Shown here: piece after piece, positions 18,909 through 27,461 of the stretch | How positions within the stretch are numbered: the stretch's first letter is position 1 | Layout of the letters: every line of letters begins with the position of its first letter | Origin: CAYFXE01 sp964347035 | GTDB taxonomy: Bacteria > Acidobacteriota > Aminicenantia > Aminicenantales > Aminicenantaceae | Direction of reading: 5' to 3' | NCBI GenBank assembly: GCA_964347035.1 | Contig: CAYFXE010000007.1 | Coordinates: forward strand, 1-64,000 | Length of the DNA: 64,000 nt | Position numbers and translations under genes: made by a program | The notes under the pieces: model-generated | Seen by the model: the letters and a program-made list of their open reading frames with translations, nothing else | The model's database searches: none | Told to the model about the DNA's origin: nothing

Positions 18909-20080
18909 GCTTCAGACATTTTTAGCATCGGGAGGATAACTTCGCGTTCTTCTTCTCTGAGCGTGATCACACCTTCGGGACATTTTATCTCGCACTGTCC
19001 GCATCCGATGCATTTTTCCTCATCGATTTGAGATTTTTTGTTGACGACTGAGGTAGCCCTGACAGGACAATACTTCATACATGTCCCACAACCGGTACAT
19101 GCTTCGCCGTTTGAAATCTGGCCGATGTAATACGATTTGAATCGCAATGGAATGAGTCCCCTGTTGTAGGCTCCGATGACCTCACAACAGTCCCAACAGC
19201 AGTTGCAGATGGCAAATTCGGGACGATTGATGTCATCCTTCTCGTGGAATACCTGGTGTATCGCTCCCTTTTCCGCAACATCTTTGAGGATTTCGATGGC
19301 CTCTTCTTTAGATATCAAACGTCCTTTTCCGTATTTAAGACCATAATCTATTATGTCTCCTAGAGCGACACAAGATTCCATCGGTATCTCGAATCGACAA
19401 GGTTCATCCACGGTCTTATGCACAAATCGGCAGAAACAGTGAACCAAAGCAATCTTATTCTCATCGCCGTATTTTTCGATGAGTTCGTAGACATCCTTGG
19501 CAGGGTAGACCTCCATATCTGATGATTTTAGACTCTGATCGATTTGCACTTCTATTGTTTTGGTTTTATCGCCTGCCGGTTTAGGAAGAACAATGCTGGT
19601 ATGGGGAACGGATTTTCGTTTGTGTTTGTAATTGAGCAGATTCCTGAGAGGAAAAACGTTGATCTTCTTGCCGGATTTGACGAATTTATCGACGCGGCGG
19701 GCAAATTCCTGTTTTTCCGGCGTTTCTTGCCCATCACAGAGATACATCTCAAACCAGCCGACGAGAATCGGCGCCAGGACGTAAAGCTCTTCATTCTTAT
19801 CTGTGAATTCTGACCAGATTAAGCCTTTTCTGAGCATGGTCTCCAAGAAAGGACGAAATTGATCCTCGGACAAATCAGACAATGTGGCGACCTGATCAAA
19901 AGTCTGAGGTTCTGTTCCCATCCGGAGGAGAAATTCGTTCTCCTTGGGTGTGATCACGGCATCAAAGCAGTCGATCAGTTCTGGTGTTATGTATATTTGT
20001 CGCGTATTCTGCGTTCTCATGAGTTTGGCCAGCGCTGTCAGCTTTTCCTTGCGCTCTTTTGATATTTTTGTCATCGCCAT
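18893..20080 (-). CDS. Ferredoxin-type 4Fe-4S protein with N-terminal winged-helix-like domain
   Basis: 395 residues. Residues 1-100 are helical and resemble a winged-helix or SelB-like module (TFDQVATLSDLSEDQFRPFL). The middle holds cysteines in VHCFCRFVHKT, PCRFE and ICNCCWDCCEVIG, consistent with an extra metal centre. The C-terminus has two bacterial ferredoxin motifs, CTGCGTCMKYCP and CIGCGQCEIKCP. Relatives in anaerobes are annotated only as 4Fe-4S binding proteins, so an electron-transfer role is likely but the partner is unknown. GGAG lies just before the ATG. The C-terminal end may be shortened (see 18790-18908). Confidence 0.82.
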   Translation of the reverse strand: MAMTKISKERKEKLTALAKLMRTQNTRQIYITPELIDCFDAVITPKENEFLLRMGTEPQTFDQVATLSDLSEDQFRPFLETMLRKGLIWSEFTDKNEELYVLAPILVGWFEMYLCDGQETPEKQEFARRVDKFVKSGKKINVFPLRNLLNYKHKRKSVPHTSIVLPKPAGDKTKTIEVQIDQSLKSSDMEVYPAKDVYELIEKYGDENKIALVHCFCRFVHKTVDEPCRFEIPMESCVALGDIIDYGLKYGKGRLISKEEAIEILKDVAEKGAIHQVFHEKDDINRPEFAICNCCWDCCEVIGAYNRGLIPLRFKSYYIGQISNGEACTGCGTCMKYCPVRATSVVNKKSQIDEEKCIGCGQCEIKCPEGVITLREEEREVILPMLKMSEARIQT

Positions 20081-20229
20081 GGCTTTTCTCCTTTATGAAT
20101 TCAAGACGATTTTTACGTGTTACTCGGCTGAGCAGCATATATCACAGGCAATATTAGAAGTCAATTTTTCGGAAGGCATCTCGGGTAGACGAGAATTATC
20201 ATCCTGTCCTGAGCCTTAAAGAGATTATC

Positions 20230-21681
20230 TTATTCTTTATTCAAAAACTCGTAGCCGGCGGCGAAGTAGAGCCGGACGATGTCCTCGATTATCTTGGGAG
20301 TGATGACGTATATCGAATCACCGGCTGTATGGGTTATACCCCGCCAGCCTCCACCACGCACCCAGGTGGAGTAGGTCGGAATGCCTTTTTCTACAAAAGA
20401 GGCATAATCGCTGCCCCCTCCCATGGCCCTGATACCCCCGGCTTCGATACTCTGATTCATTTTGTATCTTTCGTTAACCTCGAGCAGAATCTCAAATAAC
20501 TCAGGATAGTCTTGACCGCCAGAAATATAAAGAGAAGTTCCGTTACCATTGACATCGTGGTTGCTCATCATGATCGGCTTGGAAGGAAAATCCGGTAAGT
20601 TTTCAGCCATGTATGTGCTTCCCAAAAGGCCGACTTCTTCGGCCGCAAACAGAACAAAGACGATCGAACGTCTTGGCCGCTTTTTAAGCCGGGAGAAGGC
20701 GTGGGCCAGTCCCATCACGACAGCAGAGCCAGAAGCATTATCATTGGCCCCAGGATGAATAACGGGCCATGGTCCGAGATGGTCCAGATGGCCACCGAAG
20801 ATCATATACTCTTCCTTGAGCACAGGATCCGAGCCCTCGATCATACCGACCACGTTATAAGTAGCGGATTGCGGGTGATGAGCACCGGCGTGTTTGATCC
20901 TGGCTTTAACACCTGTTGAAAACGAAAGCGGATGTCCATCGCTGAGCAAGGCTCTAAGGCTGTCCATATCATAGCCTTTAGGTGAAAAAAGCTGTTTGGC
21001 CACCTCATTCCCCACCATGACCATCGGAAGTCCCTCGATATAAATTCCGGAACCCGAGACGACAGCACTGCTGATGAAGATCATCCCAACCGCTCCATGC
21101 TTCTTGGCATTTATAATCTTTACCTTCCGCTCGGTGTATCCAGAGAAATCCTTGTCTTTTATGCGAGGGGTCCCGCGAAGAGTGGCCACAATCTTACCTG
21201 TGACATCAAGGCCTCGGTAATCATCCCAACCGAGTTCTGGAGCAGTCAGGCCAAAGCCGACAAAGACCACCTCGGCCTCTACCTCACCAAAGCCGCTGTA
21301 GAGTGTGGGACAGAAATCTTTGTAGATTTTCATCTCGGCGGTCCAGGGCTGCTCTTCTTTGCTCTTCGGGGGAAGGATAAGGGAAAATGTTGTCTCTCGC
21401 ATCTCGTTGTAGCTCAACTTGAAAAGCTGGAGAAAGCTATTCCCGTAGACAGGCTTCAGGCCCCACATTTTGAATCGGGCGGCCACCCATTTGGAGGCTT
21501 CATCGTATCCTTTATGGCCTGAGAGCCGTCCTTCCATCTCGGGTGCGGTTAGCACGTCAACCATCTCGAATAGATCTCCGCCTTTTATCGATCTCATGAT
21601 GTCTTCGACCTCATCTGCACTCAGAAATTGCCAGATGAGCAGGAATATGAATAGGACGTTAACAGAGAGTTTAGTCTTCAT
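20230..21681 (-). CDS. Secreted M28 family zinc aminopeptidase with PA domain
   Basis: 483 residues with a signal peptide (FIFLLIWQFLSADE). A protease-associated (PA) domain occupies roughly residues 130-260 (VVFVGFGLTAPELGWDDYRG, HGAVGMIFISS). The M28 catalytic domain follows with zinc ligands in GGHLDHLG, ANDNASGSAVVMG (bridging Asp), FAAEEVGLLGS (Glu base and ligand), SNHDVNG and ITHTAGD. The family removes N-terminal amino acids from peptides outside the cytoplasm. It fits the peptidase-rich content of the window. The gene is monocistronic; AAGGATGT precedes the ATG. Confidence 0.9.
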   Translation of the reverse strand: MKTKLSVNVLFIFLLIWQFLSADEVEDIMRSIKGGDLFEMVDVLTAPEMEGRLSGHKGYDEASKWVAARFKMWGLKPVYGNSFLQLFKLSYNEMRETTFSLILPPKSKEEQPWTAEMKIYKDFCPTLYSGFGEVEAEVVFVGFGLTAPELGWDDYRGLDVTGKIVATLRGTPRIKDKDFSGYTERKVKIINAKKHGAVGMIFISSAVVSGSGIYIEGLPMVMVGNEVAKQLFSPKGYDMDSLRALLSDGHPLSFSTGVKARIKHAGAHHPQSATYNVVGMIEGSDPVLKEEYMIFGGHLDHLGPWPVIHPGANDNASGSAVVMGLAHAFSRLKKRPRRSIVFVLFAAEEVGLLGSTYMAENLPDFPSKPIMMSNHDVNGNGTSLYISGGQDYPELFEILLEVNERYKMNQSIEAGGIRAMGGGSDYASFVEKGIPTYSTWVRGGGWRGITHTAGDSIYVITPKIIEDIVRLYFAAGYEFLNKE

Positions 21682-21757
21682 ACATCCTTATCCTTTAGGC
21701 ATATTGTTAATTGACGAATATTCGATATTAGTCGAATTTACAGCAAAATTCAAACGA

Positions 21758-21838
21758 TATCAGTTGCCAGTTATCAGTTGTCAGAAAAGAATAGAGTCTT
21801 ATTTTTAACTGAGAACTGAATACTAACAACTGATTTAC
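21758..21838. repeat. CAGTTATCAGTTGTCAG-type repeat element
   Basis: The left end, CAGTTGCCAGTTATCAGTTG, and the right end, AACTGAGAACTGAATACTAA plus CAACTGAT, are mutually inverted around an AT-rich centre. Related elements lie at 54870, 58052, 60040 and 62299. Apart from the start region of the next gene, the space 21682-21970 holds nothing else. Confidence 0.65.
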
Positions 21839-21970
21839 TGTCTTCTAAAGAGGACAAAGGATAGTGCTCCAGACAGCTTTTTCCCCTGATAATCAAATTG
21901 GCACAATTATTGCTGATTAAATAATGCTTAGAAGATGAACCGAGTGAGTTATGTAATGAGGGAGGAAATC

Positions 21971-22351
21971 ATGAAAAAGCTACTACCAATGCTCCTGGTC
22001 TTATCCATGGTGGCCTGTCTCAAACAAACCGTCAACACAGACATGACCTTCTATGAAGACCGCACCTTCGATGAAGTCTGGAACGCCTCTGTCAGGGCCC
22101 TTGATGATATCGATTTCACGATAGACAGTGTCGACCGAGAGACCGGGTTCATCGCGGCTGAAAGAGGCCGCCATACCCTTCAGAGCGCACCGCCTCGTCT
22201 GTCGATCATGATCGAAGATATGGGAGATAAAATTAGTGTCCGCTGCCGGATTCTTCAGAAAGAACAGTACTTCGATATTTTCGGATTCGGGAGAAAAACA
22301 GTCCGTGATTTTCTAACCGCCCTGAACATGAACCTAAACAGATCGTCCTGA
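21971..22351 (+). CDS. Small lipoprotein of unknown function
   Basis: 126 residues with a lipobox (LVLSMVACLKQ). The mature part has an alpha/beta look (TFDEVWNASVRALDDIDFTI, then DRETGFIAAERGRH), the pattern of small envelope lipoproteins that share the BamC/DUF-type compact fold; I do not assign a family. GGGAGG sits 6 bases before ATG 21971, so the upstream in-frame ATG at 21935 is rejected. It converges with the hypothetical gene at 22407. Confidence 0.7.
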   Translation: MKKLLPMLLVLSMVACLKQTVNTDMTFYEDRTFDEVWNASVRALDDIDFTIDSVDRETGFIAAERGRHTLQSAPPRLSIMIEDMGDKISVRCRILQKEQYFDIFGFGRKTVRDFLTALNMNLNRSS

Positions 22352-22377
22352 TTCAGCCTGGGAAGGGAAACCTTACA

Positions 22378-22434
22378 TTCCCCCTTCCAACGGTCGGTTC
22401 CCCGCTTCAGGCCGAAGGATATATCAACCGATCA
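22378..22434. repeat. Dispersed palindromic repeat, copy 2
   Basis: Same ends as copy 1 at 2570-2628: CCCCCTTCCAACGGTCGGTT and ATATCAACCGATCA, with a diverged centre. It overlaps the 3' end of the next minus-strand gene and provides its last ten or so codons and its stop. Confidence 0.7.
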
Positions 22435-23006
22435 TCACTACAATAAGATAATTCCTTAAATTTGATATCCAACATGTAGTTCCTCATACCTGTCTCTACA
22501 TCCACTGCCCTGAAATATTCTTTAGCTCCTTTTTTGCAGGAAAAAACTAAATTGGGTATATAGACCTGCTTGATCTCGATTACCTTCACCTCAGGAACCT
22601 TTTTATACTTGAAACCATATGTGTTCTCTAAATACCGGATACAGATATTCTTGACATCCTCCTTAGCAACTTGACACTTGACGACTCGATTTCCATCCAC
22701 GAAGATTTCCTTGGCCTCTGGATTTCCTGCCGCCTGACTAACCGAGCCAAAATGGCCATCAATTCCAATAAAAGCATAAAAGACACGAAGATTCGAAAAC
22801 GGACGAAGGAACTTCACTTCGGCTCCGATAAGCCAAAGAGGATAGTAAACGAGTTCGGATCTCAAGATACTTTCCTGCTCACGGGATGATTTTTGGAAGA
22901 GCTGGGAGAATCTGTCTATTAAACCACGACGGCCTTTTAAGGCAATTCTTTGAGCTTTTTCTTGATCGATCGAGGCGGGCGTAGACAGTATTTTTACTTC
23001 GTTCAA
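22407..23006 (-). CDS. Hypothetical protein whose tail comes from a repeat
   Basis: 199 residues, no signal peptide and no family recognised. Two halves are visible: a helical N-terminus (RIALKGRRGLIDRFSQLF) and a beta-rich domain (LVYYPLWLIGAEVKFLRPF, QVYIPNLVFSCKKGAK). The start is TTG 23006 with GAGG 7 bases upstream. The last residues (SDDRLIYPSA) are encoded by the palindromic repeat at 22378-22434; copy 1 of that repeat reads DRLICPAG in the same phase. The original C-terminus was therefore probably replaced by repeat insertion. Confidence 0.65.
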   Translation of the reverse strand: MNEVKILSTPASIDQEKAQRIALKGRRGLIDRFSQLFQKSSREQESILRSELVYYPLWLIGAEVKFLRPFSNLRVFYAFIGIDGHFGSVSQAAGNPEAKEIFVDGNRVVKCQVAKEDVKNICIRYLENTYGFKYKKVPEVKVIEIKQVYIPNLVFSCKKGAKEYFRAVDVETGMRNYMLDIKFKELSYCSDDRLIYPSA

Positions 23007-23044
23007 TTCTCTATCCTCACGATACTATTGCATTCATTTCTGTT

Positions 23045-24592
23045 TTATTCATGCCCTTCCGGATCTCTGCTCTCGGACTCACCAGCAGGATTAGTAGAAT
23101 ACCGCTTACGACTGTCCCCTATCAAAATATCATCGAAGAAAATCTCCATCACCTTCTGGGGAGATCGAGGAGTCATTTTACTCACTAGGACGACCAGACC
23201 TAAAGAAATCATTGCCCCGAAGATAGCCGGCCATATCCCTGCGATCCAGTTGTCAAAGGATTGATACTTCATATAGCCGAGGACATACCAGACGATACAG
23301 CTTAAAGCGCCACCGATCATTCCTGAGACACCGCCCTCTTTGGTGGTGCGCGGCCACCAGACTCCGAGAAGAAGGGGAAAGGTAAAGGCCGAGGCCATCA
23401 AACTGAAAGACATAGTGACAATCCACAAGATGGCTGCTGGCGGCTTGATGGCCACAAAAAGAGCAAGAAGACCGATTCCTAGTGTCACTAACCTGGCAAT
23501 CTTTAAGCCCTTGCGGCTGTCTATGTCCTTTCCCATGAACTTGATGTAGATATTCTCGACCACCAGCGAGCCGGCCAGAAGAAGGATAGAGTCTATAGTC
23601 GACATCATCGCTCCCAAAACGGCCGCGATGATAATCCCCCCGATGATCGGCGGCAAAAGCATGGAGACCATTGTCGGCACGGTCAGGTCCGGACGCTCTA
23701 TAGTGGGCAGCAAAACGCCTCCAGCAATCGCCACTAAAGTCGCAGTGAGATAGATAAAACTCTGAAAAAGTACCGAATACACCAAGGCCCCTCTTAGCGT
23801 TCGGTCATCTTCAGGAATCAAGAACCTCGTCACAGAGGCAGGCGATCCTCCGATCTGGAAAAAGCCCCAGACAATAAAGGCCGAAACAACCCACAAGGCC
23901 GGCATTTTACCGAGAAAGGATATAGCTCCCGGGTTGAGTTGGGCATACTGTTGATGCATGCCGGCAAAACCTCCCGCTGCCTTCACCGCCACGGGAGCCA
24001 GGATGGCGAACCCGATGATCATGATCAATCCCTGGAAAAGGTCGGTCCAGGCTACAGCGAACATACCTCCGAGAACCGTGTATAGGATCACGATGCCGCC
24101 GAAAACGAAAAGCCCCATCCAGTACGGCATCCCGATCAGAACTTCGAAGACGTTGCCGGCCGCCTTCAACTGAGCCGCGATCATCGGGATGAAGGCGATG
24201 AGCATGATGATCGTCGCGGTCAGGCTCGCGGCGTGGCTGTAGAAGCGGGCCTCGAAGATATCGGCGATGGTCACACTCTTAATCCGGCTGGCCACCTTCC
24301 TCATCCGATCACCGACCAGGATGTAGGAAAACCAGGGTGCAGCGGCAGATGATACGGCCGCCGGAGTGAAATTGTATCCCAGGATTTTCTCTGTCCCCAC
24401 AGCTCCCATGTAGGTACTGCCGCTCATCTGAGTGGCTGAGAACGAAAATCCTACGGTTGCCGAGCCGAGCTTCCCCTTGGCGATAAAATAATCTTTGTCG
24501 GACTTAACCCGTCTGTTAAACCAGAATCCTAGAGCCAACATCCCAGCAAAATAAATGGATAAAATCAGGATGTATTGAATGGTAAGACTCAT
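23045..24592 (-). CDS. Sodium:solute symporter (SSS family)
   Basis: 515 residues with about 13 membrane helices. Family features are GKLGSATVGFSFSATQMSGS near the N-terminus, GGMFAVAWTDLFQGLIMI in the middle (the SSS signature) and a Na+-site-like AVLGAMMSTIDSILLLAGS. It imports a solute with Na+; the substrate is not readable, but the flanking dipeptidase and racemase genes suggest peptides or amino acids. GAGGAG lies 11 bases before ATG. It is the last gene of a minus-strand set 27157 to 23045 and follows a small membrane protein by 24 bases. Confidence 0.9.
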   Translation of the reverse strand: MSLTIQYILILSIYFAGMLALGFWFNRRVKSDKDYFIAKGKLGSATVGFSFSATQMSGSTYMGAVGTEKILGYNFTPAAVSSAAAPWFSYILVGDRMRKVASRIKSVTIADIFEARFYSHAASLTATIIMLIAFIPMIAAQLKAAGNVFEVLIGMPYWMGLFVFGGIVILYTVLGGMFAVAWTDLFQGLIMIIGFAILAPVAVKAAGGFAGMHQQYAQLNPGAISFLGKMPALWVVSAFIVWGFFQIGGSPASVTRFLIPEDDRTLRGALVYSVLFQSFIYLTATLVAIAGGVLLPTIERPDLTVPTMVSMLLPPIIGGIIIAAVLGAMMSTIDSILLLAGSLVVENIYIKFMGKDIDSRKGLKIARLVTLGIGLLALFVAIKPPAAILWIVTMSFSLMASAFTFPLLLGVWWPRTTKEGGVSGMIGGALSCIVWYVLGYMKYQSFDNWIAGIWPAIFGAMISLGLVVLVSKMTPRSPQKVMEIFFDDILIGDSRKRYSTNPAGESESRDPEGHE

Positions 24593-24616
24593 AACCAGCT
24601 TGGTCTCCTCAAAAGA

Positions 24617-24850
24617 CTATCTTCCCTTTTTCGCGTAAAAGACGGCGGCAACAATAAGATAGGCATAGCCAAAATAGGCCAAGATCCAGACCCCCCAATC
24701 CAGATTACCGGGACCTGGTGGCCATTTTAAGATAAGCATCAGACTTCCACCGACGAGAAAAATGGCCATGAGAAGGATGGAAATCAGAGGAAGTTTAATT
24801 TTGTTGATGATGAAACTCCATTTCTGGCATGGATTTCTCTGTTGGTTGAT
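24617..24850 (-). CDS. Small two-helix membrane protein paired with the symporter
   Basis: An open frame of 77 codons ending at TAG 24617. It encodes two hydrophobic segments (LPLISILLMAIFLVGGSLML and LDWGVWILAYFGYAYLIVAA) and a basic end (FYAKKGR). Small proteins of this size often sit before SSS symporters, and the spacing of 24 bases to the symporter supports one transcript. The start is unclear: no ATG, GTG or TTG occurs before an internal ATG at 24769, which would cut the first helix. A GTG at 24854 opens another frame that would need a shift to join. A frameshift or an unusual start is possible. Confidence 0.6.
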   Translation of the reverse strand: MNQQRNPCQKWSFIINKIKLPLISILLMAIFLVGGSLMLILKWPPGPGNLDWGVWILAYFGYAYLIVAAVFYAKKGR

Positions 24851-24856
24851 TCACTT

Positions 24857-26086
24857 TCAGGAATGCCAGACGTCTTTAAGTATCCGCAAGATGTTCTCGC
24901 CTAAAACCTTGGCGATATCCTCATCCGAATAATCGTGCTTCACTAGCCATCTCAGAATGTTGTGGGAGGCTTCGGTCGGGTTTTCGATGCCCTTGACGTA
25001 TTCCACTTCCTCGAATTGAGGAGCCGCATCCTGGTCTTCTTCTTTACTTTTGTGGGCTTGATCTATGGATAAGGCCTCTGTATAGACATGATGCAGTCCG
25101 ACATGATCACCGTAGAGGGTGTCCGGACCAAAAGCCAAATGGTCAATTCCCACCAGATCCTTGATGTATTCAAAATGCTCCATGAAAGCCTCGATGTTGT
25201 GAAGCGGATTTTTTTGGGTGAGCGTGGTGTGCGGAGCGGCTTCAACGCCGATGACTCCTCCCTTATCCGCACAGGCTTTAACGACTTTGTCAGGAGCAAG
25301 CCTTTTGATGTTCCAGAGGCTTCTGGCTCCCGTGTGCGACAAGAATACGGGTTTCCTGCTGGCAGCGATGACATCCAGGGTTGTCTGATCGCTGGAATGG
25401 GCACAGTCTATAGCCATCCCCACCTTGTTCATCCTCTCAACAGCCTGATGGCCAAAGCTTGTCAATCCTCCATCTCGCGGCTCCTTAAGACCTGTTCCCA
25501 GACAATTCGATTCGCTGTAGGTTATGCCCATCACCCGGACTCCGAAGCCGTAGAGAATCTCTATCCGGTCCAACTCGTTCTCGATCATGGCCGCTCCTTC
25601 TTGGGAGGCGACCAGAGCGATCTTTCCCTCCTCATGGGCTTTGTAAATATCATTAACACCCTCACCCTTGATCAAGAAATCCTGATGGGCCAGGTCACAG
25701 AACCTCATCCCCAGGTCATAGATGATGTCCGACCATTTCCAGCCATGTTTGGAGGTGATCATAGCTGTTCCGTCCATGAAATTATCAAATACCGCATCCC
25801 AGTAAGAATTGGCCAAAGCTTCAAAGGCTGTGAACACGCGAGCTTGCCTTTCATAATCGAATGTCTCGGCGATGTTCGCCGGAAAAAGATGTGGATGTTC
25901 ATGAAGGGAGATCATAATACACTTCGAAGCCAACTTCTCGACTCTCCTCTCTTGCTCGGGCTTGAGGGAGATGAGATGGGATTCAAATTCTCTATCTCCT
26001 TTGGCCAATCTAAACTCCTTATAATCCTTCCCTTTCTCAAGATAATCGAAGGATTGATAACCCGAATATTTTTTATGAATTCCCAT
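24857..26086 (-). CDS. Cytoplasmic M19 membrane dipeptidase-type hydrolase
   Basis: 409 residues, TIM-barrel zinc dipeptidase of the renal dipeptidase family, which cleaves dipeptides including those with a C-terminal D-residue. Metal and catalytic positions can be matched: HEHPHLF for the usual HxD, SQEGAAM for the bridging Glu, CAHSSDQTTLDV and LSHTGARSLW for the His ligands, FGPDTLYGD for the Asp. The first motif is atypical (HEH), so activity may differ. No signal peptide is seen. GGAGG lies 7 bases before the ATG. It is upstream of the small membrane protein and symporter, in one likely operon. Confidence 0.85.
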   Translation of the reverse strand: MGIHKKYSGYQSFDYLEKGKDYKEFRLAKGDREFESHLISLKPEQERRVEKLASKCIMISLHEHPHLFPANIAETFDYERQARVFTAFEALANSYWDAVFDNFMDGTAMITSKHGWKWSDIIYDLGMRFCDLAHQDFLIKGEGVNDIYKAHEEGKIALVASQEGAAMIENELDRIEILYGFGVRVMGITYSESNCLGTGLKEPRDGGLTSFGHQAVERMNKVGMAIDCAHSSDQTTLDVIAASRKPVFLSHTGARSLWNIKRLAPDKVVKACADKGGVIGVEAAPHTTLTQKNPLHNIEAFMEHFEYIKDLVGIDHLAFGPDTLYGDHVGLHHVYTEALSIDQAHKSKEEDQDAAPQFEEVEYVKGIENPTEASHNILRWLVKHDYSDEDIAKVLGENILRILKDVWHS

Positions 26087-26154
26087 TGATCAGCCTCCAA
26101 TCAGAAATATTTATATAAGAAACATTTATTTAAGCCGTCATTACTGCACCTTTT

Positions 26155-26219
26155 GTCATTCCCTCCTCTTGTCGTCATTCCTTTTTCTTTTTATCATTCC
26201 TGCTTCCGCAGGAATGACG
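26155..26219. repeat. GTCATTCC-type palindromes
   Basis: Three GTCATTCC-like units end in the hairpin ATCATTCCTGCTTCCGCAGG followed by AATGAC. They lie in the 339-base space between the racemase and dipeptidase genes. Except for the tandem at 26255, the space is otherwise empty. Confidence 0.65.
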
Positions 26220-26254
26220 TTCTATTAAGCACCTATCGCCTCAGCGGACACATA

Positions 26255-26320
26255 CAAAACCTTGGGATAAGGCCTGACCCCAGCTCACAAAACCTTGGGA
26301 TAAGGCCTGACCCCAGCTCA
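26255..26320. repeat. Perfect 33-bp tandem duplication
   Basis: Two identical adjacent copies, each beginning CAAAACCTTGGGATAAGG and ending CCTGACCCCAGCTCA. The inner part GGCCTGACCCC resembles the inverted end of the GGGGTCAGACC miniature elements at 44881 and 48337. Confidence 0.9.
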
Positions 26321-26425
26321 GACATACTCGCAAGTCGACTTCGTCGAAGGCCAAATCTTCAATACGCGCATCATCCATCCCGAATATTTGCTTTCAACTC
26401 CTTCAATTGCTAACACATAAAACTA

Positions 26426-27157
26426 TTATTTCTTCTCCAGCTTGGGTGGATAAGGAAAGGCCTTCTTGCTGTGGGAGAGATGGGAGTTTATGAGTGCTTC
26501 TAGAGTCTTAAGAGAGACATAGGCGGGGTTGACCACTGGAATACCAAACTGCTCCTGGATTTCATCTGATACACCCATGAAGGCCATGCTCATGCAGCCT
26601 AAAATGATAACATCTGCTCTGTCCTGTTCTATGGCTTGCTTTGTTTCTTCTAGGATTCTCTTCTTGGTCTCTTCAACATCCTTCCTGAGGTCGAGAACAG
26701 GAATATTCACAGATCGCACAGAGGTCAATTTTCTATTAACACCGATGACCCTCGCCAGCTTTTCCAAAGATGGAATGACAGAATCCAACACAGTGATTAT
26801 GGAGAATCTGTGTCCGAGTATTGCGGCCAACACCATCGAAGTCTCCCCTGGACCGACCACAGGGATTTTCACCATCTCCCTGATGGCGTCGATCCCAGGA
26901 TCACCAAAGCAACCCAGGATCACGCCGTCGTAACCATCTTTTTCAGCCTGCAACACTCGCTCTACTGTCTCAGGAATCGATAGATATTCTTCATAGGCAG
27001 ATTCGATGGAGCTGGGTCCGCTCTCAATATCCACAATGTCAACAACTGTTTCTTTCGCTGCTTTGTCTTGAAGGATCTTTTTCCTTCTTCCCAGCTCTTC
27101 CTCTCCAAACTCAGTTTTCGACATAGTGCCAGGGACGACATACAGAATTTTCATCAT
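26426..27157 (-). CDS. Aspartate/glutamate/hydantoin racemase family protein
   Basis: 243 residues, cofactor-independent racemase fold. The two catalytic cysteines lie in equivalent halves, VILGCFGDPG and VIILGCMSMAF. The PVVGPGETSM segment is typical of the hydantoin racemase branch, and full length is conserved. Substrate could be an amino acid or hydantoin, or it may be a lyase of the maleate-isomerase type. GGAAGG lies just before tandem ATG codons (27157 and 27154). Its position before an M19 dipeptidase and an Na+ symporter suggests handling of D-amino acids released from imported dipeptides. Confidence 0.85.
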   Translation of the reverse strand: MMKILYVVPGTMSKTEFGEEELGRRKKILQDKAAKETVVDIVDIESGPSSIESAYEEYLSIPETVERVLQAEKDGYDGVILGCFGDPGIDAIREMVKIPVVGPGETSMVLAAILGHRFSIITVLDSVIPSLEKLARVIGVNRKLTSVRSVNIPVLDLRKDVEETKKRILEETKQAIEQDRADVIILGCMSMAFMGVSDEIQEQFGIPVVNPAYVSLKTLEALINSHLSHSKKAFPYPPKLEKK

Positions 27158-27341
27158 TACAACCTTCCTTTACGATCGAATATGAATCGGGAAGTCATAT
27201 TCATTTTGATCGATCTGACTTTCCTCAATCAATACTATTGACGACAAACTTGATACTGTTTATACCATAGGACAGGAGCAGGAACAAATCAGGAAAAAAC
27301 CTTGATATCACTTGACATATATATATGCTACATACACCACG

Positions 27342-27443
27342 ATGGCCTTTATTGAGTTTACTGCGGCCTTAAATAGGAAATTGCGAGGAAATGAAACACC
27401 TGAAGATCTGGCTTCATTGGCTATGAGGGAGTTAGAAAAATAG
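27342..27443 (+). CDS. Possible 33-residue peptide or gene remnant
   Basis: ATG at 27342 opens a short frame (IEFTAALNRKLRGNETPEDL then ASLAMRELEK) with coding-like composition, ending in TAG next to a GTCCCC-type repeat end. A TTGACA lies at 27313, but no ribosome site is evident. It may be a fragment of a lost gene. Otherwise the 304-base space 27158-27461 is AT-rich and shows nothing. Confidence 0.3.
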   Translation: MAFIEFTAALNRKLRGNETPEDLASLAMRELEK

Positions 27444-27461
27444 GTAGTCCCCTTTTTTATG

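Noticed and set aside
25088..26089. 333-codon open frame on the plus strand
   Set aside because: It is antisense to the M19 dipeptidase, which has matched metal ligands and a good ribosome site.
26255..26320. Possible CRISPR or phage attachment site
   Set aside because: It has only two direct copies without a spacer; no integrase or cas genes are near.
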